7,202 bases of DNA, taken from assembly GCA_903844585.1 (NCBI GenBank), contig CAIMUD010000144.1, forward strand, positions 1 through 7,202, in the 5' to 3' direction. The position numbers and the translations under genes are program-made. Positions 1-6,331 of this stretch are shown piece after piece (the first letter of the stretch is position 1; every line of letters begins with the position of its first letter). Under the pieces are notes generated by a model. The model searched no databases. It was not told the origin of the DNA and saw only the letters and a list, made by a program, of their open reading frames with translations. The stretch comes from an uncultured Actinomycetes bacterium (GTDB taxonomy: Bacteria; Actinomycetota; Actinomycetes; Nanopelagicales; Nanopelagicaceae).

Positions 1-1261
1 CAAAATCAGACTCTGCTGCCTTGAGTAGCAAGAGCTTGCAGGCAAGCAGTTGAGATTGCACTTCAGCATGCACATACTGAGCAAATTTTGAATCCAAGTT
101 ACCACTCTGAGTCTGCTTCAAGAGCTCCTCTAGATCACCCTTTTTGATGATGTCGCTCAGGAATTGAAAAGCAAAACCTTGATCATTTTGGATACTAAAG
201 AGCATGGCGCCAATGACAAAAAATGCTGATTGAGTAATAGAACTGATGAGATAGCCCAAGACCATCGCCGATTGCGATGTTGGAGTAGCAAATGGAATGA
301 TGCTTTGAACGGTGAATGTCACCGGATACATCAGAATAAATAGAAATCCCAAGAAGAGAAGATTCACCTTTGCGTATCCACGAGCAGTGCTTACATTAGG
401 CAAGATGATGCGATCTAACACAACTACAAGTGTTATCCACGTGATCTGCACTATGGCTGTGGCCCAGAATCCAATTCGGGTGATCTGAACGACCAATGAA
501 AAAGGGAAAGTGAGAATAATTACCGGAATAACAGGAATCTTCTGGTTGGTGAGAGTTCTACGTAGAACAGCTAAGAACCCAGCTCGAATCCACACTAGAT
601 TTCCATCTTTCCATCCCGATTGTGAGAGCGGGCGAATATGGGTATCAATGAGTGAATCAATTTCCGATGAGGCTTTTTCTATTTCAGCACGTGATGGCTT
701 ACTTCCCACAGTCTTGACTATCATCTCCTGCAAGTGACCAATAATTGTTACCAGCTCACTGGTTGAGCTCTTTGCCACCTCAGGTAGGTTAACGATGCCC
801 TTCTCAAGAACTTCAGTGAGTAATTTCTTCACAGTCTCTTTAAATATCGATCCGTATTGCAAAATAATCGCACCGGCTTGCATCCAATAGAAAACTGCCA
901 AGGTGGAGTTGTAAACACGCTGTGGCACAGGCAGTGAGTCCTGAAGACCCATCAGTGGTGCTACGAGCCCAACTACAGAGCCACGGGCGATTCCCATGAG
1001 AATGACCAGTAAAAACTGCTCCGAGAGCTTCTTTACTGATTTTCCATAATAGACAAAGGGATACATGGCGCTGTGGGCAAGAAAACCTAAAAGCATCCAG
1101 AGAGCAAGCTCCTTACCCCCAGGAATCTTCGATGGCGTAGTTGCCACAGCCAAAAAGATTGAGAACGGATAGGTCCACATAAAGACGGTGGAGCTCACTA
1201 GCTGGGCAGGAAGTAGCCGCACAACCTCTCGGACTTCACTTGCAATTGATTTCTGACTCAT
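1..1261 (-). CDS. Membrane sensor histidine kinase, NarL-partner type (C-terminus outside window)
   Basis: Partial: 420 codons are visible from the ATG at 1261 and the reading frame runs open off the left edge. Translation shows about four membrane helices (roughly residues 20-41, 51-72, 80-103, 117-138), a helical cytoplasmic linker (139-240) holding IRPLSQSGW at 209-217, four more helices (242-262, 265-287, 300-323, 333-356), then a coiled-coil-like segment leading into YVHAEVQSQLLACKL. His398 in that motif looks like the phosphoacceptor of a HisKA_3-like dimerisation helix (family pattern H-x3-Q-x2-L), the usual partner of NarL-type regulators. The ATPase domain would lie beyond the window, so kinase activity is inferred. 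The start overlaps the upstream stop as ATGA, indicating translational coupling. It is paralogous in layout to the upstream gene but keeps the His that the other lost. No ligand can be read from the membrane part. It could also be a non-catalytic membrane protein if no ATPase domain follows. Confidence 0.72.
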   Translation of the reverse strand, partial: MSQKSIASEVREVVRLLPAQLVSSTVFMWTYPFSIFLAVATTPSKIPGGKELALWMLLGFLAHSAMYPFVYYGKSVKKLSEQFLLVILMGIARGSVVGLVAPLMGLQDSLPVPQRVYNSTLAVFYWMQAGAIILQYGSIFKETVKKLLTEVLEKGIVNLPEVAKSSTSELVTIIGHLQEMIVKTVGSKPSRAEIEKASSEIDSLIDTHIRPLSQSGWKDGNLVWIRAGFLAVLRRTLTNQKIPVIPVIILTFPFSLVVQITRIGFWATAIVQITWITLVVVLDRIILPNVSTARGYAKVNLLFLGFLFILMYPVTFTVQSIIPFATPTSQSAMVLGYLISSITQSAFFVIGAMLFSIQNDQGFAFQFLSDIIKKGDLEELLKQTQSGNLDSKFAQYVHAEVQSQLLACKLLLLKAAESDF

Positions 1262-2652
1262 GGCGTCTTCACACTCAACGATTCAATTGCCTGCATGCTC
1301 TCACCTAAAAGGTTGTTGGCACTTTCAAGGAGTTCTTGCTTACGGTCAGCGCTAATCTCGCCCATACTCTGGGATCCCATCAGGTGTAGCGCCATAGTCA
1401 CGCCAGTGATCTTTCCTTGCAGTGTTCCAAAGCGAGTTTCGAAGAGAGATTTTTCAATCGCAGCATGACGAATATTTAGAGTACTCAACGCATTACGCAG
1501 AGTTGCTCCCTGGAAGTTTGCTCCCTCTAATTCTCGGCTTGTATCGACCAGCAGGGAGGCTATAACTGATGCCACATAGACCCCGTAGACAGATTTGAGT
1601 CCTGAGTACCAGGGTGCATATGGATTGTTGAGATGAAAACCAAGTGTGGGTTGAAGTAAGTTAAAGACGTACTGCACAGAAAATGCCCCGAGAAATCCGA
1701 GTGGCAGCAAGTATCTGCGAATCTCTGGTCTTGTCTTAATCAGGATTGATATAGGTAAGAGGATTGAGACGATAAAGAGTGCACCAATTACTCCAGCCAC
1801 CACACCTTTTATTCCGTTTCGCGGAAACTGCCCCGTTGTTGAACCCAAAATCATGACGATAGCTGTCAGGCGGATAGAGATAATCTGTGGAATAAGGTGT
1901 GACAAGTAGGAGTTTTGCACTTCAGAGTCATATTGATAAGAAGGCGCTTTGCCTCCACCTTCAAAAACTGCTTTCTGGCGATTGATTGCCTGTGAAATTT
2001 CTTGGCTCTGAGCCATGAGCTTACGAAGTTCAACTTCCTCGGTAGCGATACGGCCACCTAACAGCTTTTGAATACCTAAGCGCAGTGCGACTACTTGTGG
2101 CATCAATTGCGCTTCAAAGACGGAGAGAACTTCTCGCCTTTTATCTGCCTCAAGCTGACCTAGTTGAGCGTGTTCCTGGTCTAAGACATCTCCAAGAGTA
2201 TTAAGAGCCTGAGTCTGAATACGCCTGCGATCAATGCTTCCAAAGTAGAAGGCGGTTAGCGCCATGGCACCTGTTGTATAGATGGCAGCAGATGGAATGC
2301 GCACCGCTAAATTAATCTCATATCCAAAGGCCCACATCGCATAGAAGGCTGTAAAGAATCCTCGCACTAGCCCTGCTGAACACCAGACGAAGAGACAGCG
2401 CATCAAAGGCTGAAGCTCAGTCTTACGGCTACCAAGAAGAACGCTCTGAATAATGAAGAGATAGAGACTTACAACAACTTCTCCAGCAAGTGCAATGGTG
2501 ACAGCGCGTGTGAGTCCCACACCATTGAGTAATTGCTCACGCTCGATTGATGTAAGAAATCCAAAGGGAAATACCAGAACTACATAGGTTCGTATGGAGA
2601 CAGCCCAACGGCCAGTTGCTGCATACCTAAACTTTTGTAGTGCAGATTTCAC
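1258..2652 (-). CDS. Membrane histidine-kinase-like protein lacking phosphoacceptor His and ATPase domain
   Basis: About 464 residues with the same plan as the downstream kinase: four membrane helices (about 20-36, 46-73, 83-107, 118-139), a long charged helical linker (140-252), four more helices (253-270, 281-306, 313-335, 351-370), and a C-terminal helical pair. The C-terminal motif RFGTLQGKITGVTMAL aligns with the downstream YVHAEVQSQLLACKL, but Phe408 sits where the paralogue has His398. The protein ends about 56 residues later, after what looks like the second dimerisation helix, so no ATP-binding domain exists. I infer a pseudokinase or sensor subunit that could dimerise with the downstream kinase; that role is not shown by sequence. 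I chose the GTG at 2652 because it overlaps the regulator stop as GTGA and has AAGG ten bases upstream. A GTG at 2679 would add nine residues but has no convincing ribosome site. Confidence 0.75.
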   Translation of the reverse strand: MKSALQKFRYAATGRWAVSIRTYVVLVFPFGFLTSIEREQLLNGVGLTRAVTIALAGEVVVSLYLFIIQSVLLGSRKTELQPLMRCLFVWCSAGLVRGFFTAFYAMWAFGYEINLAVRIPSAAIYTTGAMALTAFYFGSIDRRRIQTQALNTLGDVLDQEHAQLGQLEADKRREVLSVFEAQLMPQVVALRLGIQKLLGGRIATEEVELRKLMAQSQEISQAINRQKAVFEGGGKAPSYQYDSEVQNSYLSHLIPQIISIRLTAIVMILGSTTGQFPRNGIKGVVAGVIGALFIVSILLPISILIKTRPEIRRYLLPLGFLGAFSVQYVFNLLQPTLGFHLNNPYAPWYSGLKSVYGVYVASVIASLLVDTSRELEGANFQGATLRNALSTLNIRHAAIEKSLFETRFGTLQGKITGVTMALHLMGSQSMGEISADRKQELLESANNLLGESMQAIESLSVKTP

Positions 2653-3293
2653 TTCACAACAACCTTGCCCTGCTGCCACATCCGCACAGCCAATACTCGA
2701 GGGTTGAAATCCTCATCGCTCTTAATACCTAAGCTTGCAAATGTTCTCTGCACCAGAGTCTCTGTAGCTCGAAGGGATGTCCCACGGTTTCGAGCAATCG
2801 CTGCATTGGTAAATCCTTCAGCAAGCAGTAGCAAGATCTCACCCTGCGTAGCACTGATGACAATACGGTCATTGTCCATCTCAGGGCGCACAGCTGCCGA
2901 TGCTGAATGAGAAATAGATTCTTCAACAGCATGAACAAGCTCAGTAATTGATCCCAGCTCAGATTTGACTAGGTATGTAACCCCAGCAGGAATGGCGACA
3001 CCATTGGGAATTGCAAGAGCGGGAGACGCATGAGATGTCAGCACTACCTTGCCCACCCACGGATGTTCCTTCTCCACGAACTGCAGCAAGTCAGCCCCGC
3101 TAGGACCCACACCAAAGTTCAAATCTGTAATCACCACATGAGGATCAAAGGAAGCCACAAGAGCAATCGCTTCAGCGACAGTCTTTACTGCCTCCACCTG
3201 AAAGTTGGCACCCTCAAGAACCTCGCGCAGAAGGTTGAGCGTGAACTCTTCATCTTCTGCCACAAGTACACGTGCATGAAAACCGGTAGACAT
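2649..3293 (-). CDS. NarL/LuxR-family two-component response regulator
   Basis: A complete 214-residue DNA-binding response regulator, the normal length for the NarL class. The receiver domain spans about residues 7-125: acidic pocket Glu13-Asp14, phosphoacceptor Asp57 in VVITDLNFG, Thr86 at the end of KVVLTS, and Lys110 in YLVKS, so all residues needed for phosphorylation are present. A LuxR-type helix-turn-helix follows at about 148-210, with LLLLAEGFTNAAIARNRGTS as its core and the ending NPRVLAVRMW, which I associate with actinobacterial members. Phosphorylation by the membrane kinase encoded two genes downstream would be expected to promote dimerisation and DNA binding; the target genes are unknown. 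The ATG at 3293 is supported by AGGAG five bases upstream. Its stop overlaps the next start as GTGA. It lies 74 bases behind a glycosyltransferase gene on the same strand, so control of surface polysaccharide is possible but unproven. Confidence 0.93.
   Translation of the reverse strand: MSTGFHARVLVAEDEEFTLNLLREVLEGANFQVEAVKTVAEAIALVASFDPHVVITDLNFGVGPSGADLLQFVEKEHPWVGKVVLTSHASPALAIPNGVAIPAGVTYLVKSELGSITELVHAVEESISHSASAAVRPEMDNDRIVISATQGEILLLLAEGFTNAAIARNRGTSLRATETLVQRTFASLGIKSDEDFNPRVLAVRMWQQGKVVVK
2663..2666 (-). promoter_or_regulatory. Shine-Dalgarno AAGG that favours the GTG start at 2652
   Basis: AAGG on the minus strand lies ten bases before the GTG at 2652, inside the end of the response-regulator gene. 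The alternative GTG at 2679 has nothing comparable at a usable distance. Together with the GTGA stop/start overlap this decides the start, though the spacing is slightly long. Confidence 0.45.
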
Positions 3294-3367
3294 CGCTGCT
3301 CCTAAAGGGGGATAGGCCTTAAGTTTAGGCGTGAGCGGATGTGAAAATAAGCCCTAACTATCGGTTT
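3294..3367 (-). promoter_or_regulatory. Leader of the signalling operon with Shine-Dalgarno and weak candidate promoter
   Basis: This 74-base gap separates the glycosyltransferase stop from the regulator ATG, the largest gap in the window. AGGAG at 3303-3299 with a 5-base spacer is a strong ribosome site, unlike most starts here. A possible -10 (TAAACT, 3327-3322) has only a poor -35 (TTATTT, 3350-3345) at 17 bases. I see no convincing terminator for the upstream gene, so read-through from the sugar genes remains possible. Confidence 0.35.
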
Positions 3368-4594
3368 TTACTTAGACTCAATCAGCTTTTGAACCCAATC
3401 AAGATACTTCTTACGCCCGACTTCAGGATCAAGGTTTGCATCAGCAAATACTCTTCCTTTCCTTGCTAAATCAGCAAGTTTTTCTGGCTGCTTACTCAGT
3501 TCTTCAATTGATTTCGCCAGCGCGACTGGATCTCCCGCCTCAACCAACTCAGCCACACCATCCAAGAACTTCCATGTTGCACCACCTCGGGGCACAGCAG
3601 CAATCACAGGGCGCTCGCTATAGAGATAAGAAGTTAATTTGCTCGGCAAGCTCATCTCCATCTGAGTACTGCGCTCATTGACCAGTAACAAATCAGCTGC
3701 AGATAAGAGCGCTGAGTAATCTGCATCAGAGACAGCAGGTAAGACAGCAATTTTGCTTTTACCCACACAGAGAGCCTTTAAGTTGGACTCTTGGTTTCCA
3801 TGGCCCACCAGATAGATCTTGATTTTTGAAAACCCATTAAGAGCATCTGCGGCCCTCACAACATTTTCAAGGTCTTGCTTTGCCCCCATATTGCCTGTGT
3901 GGATCACTACAAAATCATTGGATGACCATCCAAGCTTCATGCGGGCGATACTTCGATCTTTTGGTGTTACAGGATTAGCGGCATAAATGAGAATAGTGCT
4001 CACTCTACTTTCTTGAATCCCCATCTTGACTATGACATCACTCATCATTTGCGAAATTGCGACAATCCCTTTGGCGGATGTAAGTATTGATCGCTCAATC
4101 CTTGTTACAACTTTCGCGATAAGAAATCCACCCGGAAGGCCAGATTGACTAGCTCCTTGGCCTGCCAAGTCATGCACAACGATTCCAAACGGAATCCCTA
4201 ATTTCGCAGAGATATTCTTGGCTACCAGCCCTCCGGCCATGGATGAGCCAATTGCTAGCACTAAATCATATTTCTGTGAGTTCACCTTCAACATTGCTCG
4301 GCGAAGTGACTTGATTAATGAGAGCTCGAACAGAATTCTGCTGATCAGATTTAAACTCGATGGGACGTAATGAGTCTCTCGAGCAATTCGAATCCCTTCT
4401 AAATCTGTCCATTGCAATGGATTGGCTCGGTATGTTGCTGGAATATTCCACCAAGGGTAGTGAGGCACTCCAGTCAAAACTTGAACCGAATAACCAACTG
4501 AGTTCAAAGTGACTGCCAAGTCCGTGGCATAGGGGCCAGTTCCAGTTGGCTCAGGCCAGAAGTTAGTAGTTACAAGAAGAACTCGCTTCGCCAT
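3368..4594 (-). CDS. WcaI-like GT4 glycosyltransferase (polysaccharide biosynthesis)
   Basis: A 408-residue GT-B fold glycosyltransferase, close to the usual length of colanic-acid WcaI-type enzymes. The N-terminal domain opens with MAKRVLLVTTNFWPEPTGTG, the family's acceptor-side start with a glycine-rich loop, followed by VLTGVPHYPWW at 39-49. The C-terminal, nucleotide-sugar-side domain has HTGNMGAKQ at 232-240 and MSLPSKLTSYL at 314-324, both characteristic of this subgroup. It would transfer a sugar from an activated donor to a lipid-linked or growing chain at the inner face of the membrane; donor and acceptor cannot be read from sequence. I chose ATG 4594 because it gives the conserved start and falls four bases after the acetyltransferase stop. 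A TTG at 4636 would add 14 atypical residues and overlap that gene by 38 bases. It is presumably cotranscribed with the acetyltransferase. Confidence 0.88.
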   Translation of the reverse strand: MAKRVLLVTTNFWPEPTGTGPYATDLAVTLNSVGYSVQVLTGVPHYPWWNIPATYRANPLQWTDLEGIRIARETHYVPSSLNLISRILFELSLIKSLRRAMLKVNSQKYDLVLAIGSSMAGGLVAKNISAKLGIPFGIVVHDLAGQGASQSGLPGGFLIAKVVTRIERSILTSAKGIVAISQMMSDVIVKMGIQESRVSTILIYAANPVTPKDRSIARMKLGWSSNDFVVIHTGNMGAKQDLENVVRAADALNGFSKIKIYLVGHGNQESNLKALCVGKSKIAVLPAVSDADYSALLSAADLLLVNERSTQMEMSLPSKLTSYLYSERPVIAAVPRGGATWKFLDGVAELVEAGDPVALAKSIEELSKQPEKLADLARKGRVFADANLDPEVGRKKYLDWVQKLIESK

Positions 4595-4598
4595 TGAA

Positions 4599-5138
4599 CT
4601 ATTTTGGCGGATCAATCGGGCGAACTTGACCGCCAACCAACATTGAATAATCTGGCAAAGACTTACGAGCCACTTCTCCAGCTGACACTACCGAGCTCTC
4701 GCCTATTGTCACTCCAGGCAGAACTTTGGCATCCAAGCAGATCCATGCTCCATCCTTGATAACTATTGGCTCATGAGCGTATTCAAGAGAGATGCTTCGA
4801 TAATCATGGCTACCAGAACAGATGATGGATCTCTGAGAGATGCAGACGTTGGAACCGATTGTGATCTTTTCATGGTTGATGAACCAAACTTCCTCACCAA
4901 TCCAGCAGTCATCTCCAATTTTCAACTGCCACGGGAAATGAATGCGGACACCTCGCTTAATGAGTACATTTCGGCCAATTTCACAGCCGAATCGCCTCAG
5001 AAAGAAAACTCTAAGTGCCGATAAAGTGAAAACAGATTTGAAAAGGGTGTTTTGTATGACAGACCAAGCCAGAATTCTTGGAAGTGACGGAGGCGTAGAA
5101 CCCGAACTTTTCGAGAATAATCGTAATTGTCTATGCAT
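4599..5138 (-). CDS. WcaF-like left-handed beta-helix O-acetyltransferase
   Basis: A 179-residue hexapeptide-repeat acyltransferase, matching the size of WcaF/NodL-type enzymes. An N-terminal helical segment (VIQNTLFKSVFTL...LRRFGCEIG, about 27-55) precedes the repeat coil: isoleucine/valine-glycine turns such as LKIGDD, ITIGSN and VTIGES mark successive rungs from about 55 to 150. GSHDY at 109-113 holds His111, the expected catalytic base that activates an acceptor hydroxyl for acetyl-CoA. A trimer is usual for the family, with active sites between subunits. The likely job is to acetylate a sugar of the polysaccharide built by the adjacent glycosyltransferases. The ATG at 5138 gives the usual N-terminal length before the VIQNTLF segment. 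No ribosome site precedes it; a -10 box ends six bases upstream, so the mRNA is probably leaderless. It could modify another small sugar substrate, but the context favours surface polysaccharide. Confidence 0.9.
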   Translation of the reverse strand: MHRQLRLFSKSSGSTPPSLPRILAWSVIQNTLFKSVFTLSALRVFFLRRFGCEIGRNVLIKRGVRIHFPWQLKIGDDCWIGEEVWFINHEKITIGSNVCISQRSIICSGSHDYRSISLEYAHEPIVIKDGAWICLDAKVLPGVTIGESSVVSAGEVARKSLPDYSMLVGGQVRPIDPPK

Positions 5139-5144
5139 AATAGA

Positions 5145-5150
5145 AGTATA
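5145..5150 (-). promoter_or_regulatory. -10 box (TATACT) of the minus-strand sugar genes, leaderless start
   Basis: TATACT on the minus strand differs from consensus TATAAT at one base and ends six bases before the acetyltransferase ATG, placing the expected transcription start on the A of ATG. The hexamer 17 bases upstream (GGTTCA) is a poor -35, and no Shine-Dalgarno fits. It faces away from the plus-strand -10 box 12 bases to its right. Confidence 0.55.
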
Positions 5151-5162
5151 TGGCCTGGTGAG

Positions 5163-5168
5163 TACTAT
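5163..5168 (+). promoter_or_regulatory. -10 box (TACTAT) of the plus-strand glycosyltransferase genes, leaderless start
   Basis: TACTAT fits the TAnnnT core of a -10 element and ends five bases before the ATG at 5174, so transcription would begin at or next to the start codon. The -35 region at 17 bases (ATAGAA) is weak. GGTGAG at 5157-5162 is a possible but distant ribosome site (11 bases), so a short leader from another promoter cannot be excluded. Confidence 0.5.
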
Positions 5169-5173
5169 GAACC

Positions 5174-6331
5174 ATGAAAATTTTGTTTGTGTCTACGGCA
5201 CTTCATAAAGAGTTCGGAGGGCCTCCAAAAGCTGTTGTTGGTGCGGCGACGAGTTTAGCTAGCCTTGGCCATCAGGTGGAAATTATCATATGTGGTCAAT
5301 CCGAACAGAGCATTTCAGAGAATTCTGAATATTTCGATGCTTTGAATGACAGTGGTGTAGGCATAAGGGTTTTGAAAAGTCGCAAGACAAGTATTTATGG
5401 TGGAATCGGTACTCTCGCCGAGAATTTTGAAACGCTTAAAAGAATAAAACGAATTGATGTCATTAGCTTGCACGCTTTATATAATTTCCAGAATTTGGTT
5501 GTAGCATCATTCTGCTTAATTACCCGAAAACCATTCACACTTATGCCACATGGATCACTTACAAAATATCAAAGACGCATTCACTTTGTTCGCAAATTGT
5601 TCGTAAATCCGATATTTTTTGGACTTGTTTTGAATCGCGCAAAAAGTATATTTGTTGCTACTCAGGTGGAAAAGAATGAAATCAATGTCTCCCTCCAGTC
5701 TAATACTAGGGTTGTCGGGCTTGGCATAGTATTGCCGGAAAACTTCTCAACGGTTTTAGAATCTACGACGAATCGAGAATTTTTTGATTTTCTATTTCTG
5801 GGAAGAATTGCACCTAAGAAAAGACTTGACCTGGCAATTGATTCCTTTAAACTTTTACCCGACACTATTTTAGAAAGCTCTAGACTAATAATTTGTGGAG
5901 ATGGAGATCCCAGTTATGTTGATTCAATCAAAAGTAAAGCGGAGAGTCTTTCTGTTTCGGATAGGCTTGTTTTTAGAGGGTGGATTAGTGGGCAGGAAAA
6001 ATCGGAAGTTCTGATGGATTCAGATTGCTTCTTGCTTACTTCAGAAGATGAGAATTTTGCAATTGCTGCAGCAGAAGCCCTTGCCTCCGGAGTGCCTTGT
6101 ATTCTCTCGAATCGTGTTGCGTTAGCTGGGATTGTGCATAAACACAGTGCAGGAAAGATTTTTTCAAATTTGACGCCATTAGATGTCGCAGATGCAATGA
6201 CCGAAATGTTTAATTCAGATAAAATTGAAATGCGTAAGCGAGCAATTCAGGCAAGTTTAGAACTAGACTGGGAATCAGTCATCCTCAAGTGGGATTTTGA
6301 ATTCAGAACTATTGTCGGTAATGAAAGATGA
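5174..6331 (+). CDS. GT4-family glycosyltransferase
   Basis: A complete 385-residue retaining glycosyltransferase of GT-B fold. The N-terminal Rossmann half starts MKILFVSTALHKEFGGPPKA, whose Gly15-Gly16 loop is the usual acceptor/diphosphate loop, and has LMPHGSL at 123-129. The C-terminal donor half starts near residue 203 with FLFLGRIAPKKRLD (Arg211 and Lys216 expected to bind the donor diphosphate), then IICGDGD, and an E-x7-E signature Glu293...Glu301 within ENFAIAAAE. All key residues are present, so it should be active in assembling a surface polysaccharide, on the cytoplasmic side of the membrane. Donor sugar and linkage are not predictable. ATG 5174 begins exactly at the conserved N-terminal strand; the promoter box five bases upstream suggests leaderless translation. 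The next gene begins within its stop codon. Much of it is more AT-rich than the genes to the left, suggesting separate acquisition. Confidence 0.92.
   Translation: MKILFVSTALHKEFGGPPKAVVGAATSLASLGHQVEIIICGQSEQSISENSEYFDALNDSGVGIRVLKSRKTSIYGGIGTLAENFETLKRIKRIDVISLHALYNFQNLVVASFCLITRKPFTLMPHGSLTKYQRRIHFVRKLFVNPIFFGLVLNRAKSIFVATQVEKNEINVSLQSNTRVVGLGIVLPENFSTVLESTTNREFFDFLFLGRIAPKKRLDLAIDSFKLLPDTILESSRLIICGDGDPSYVDSIKSKAESLSVSDRLVFRGWISGQEKSEVLMDSDCFLLTSEDENFAIAAAEALASGVPCILSNRVALAGIVHKHSAGKIFSNLTPLDVADAMTEMFNSDKIEMRKRAIQASLELDWESVILKWDFEFRTIVGNER

Noticed and set aside
510..737. 75-codon plus-strand open frame
   Set aside because: It lies antisense inside the membrane kinase gene, whose translation gives a coherent eight-helix protein; the shadow frame shows no domain and no ribosome site.
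1501..1540. Pentapeptide-repeat-like stretch (GANFQGATLRNA) in the pseudokinase, and the heptapeptide LEGANFQ also found in the response regulator
   Set aside because: Only two or three units occur, within a helical coiled-coil region, and the codons differ between the two genes, so both resemblances look like chance.
3347..3369. Small inverted repeat (AAGCC...GGTTT with a G-T pair) followed by T residues, as a possible terminator
   Set aside because: The five-pair stem includes a wobble and has a nine-base loop; on the minus strand, where termination would be needed, it contains a mismatch, so it is too weak.
4595..4636. TTG start extending the WcaI-like glycosyltransferase by 14 residues
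   Set aside because: It would overlap the acetyltransferase by 38 bases and place an atypical stretch before the conserved N-terminal strand; the ATG at 4594 fits the family.
4942..5208. 88-codon plus-strand frame crossing the divergent intergenic region
   Set aside because: It is antisense to the acetyltransferase and overlaps the glycosyltransferase start in another frame; its translation has no recognisable features.
5167..5208. Mini-ORF of 13 codons with GGTGAG four bases upstream, overlapping the first plus-strand glycosyltransferase start
   Set aside because: The spacing is tempting as a regulatory upstream ORF, but its ATG lies inside and just after the -10 box and would be absent from a leaderless transcript; nothing else supports it.
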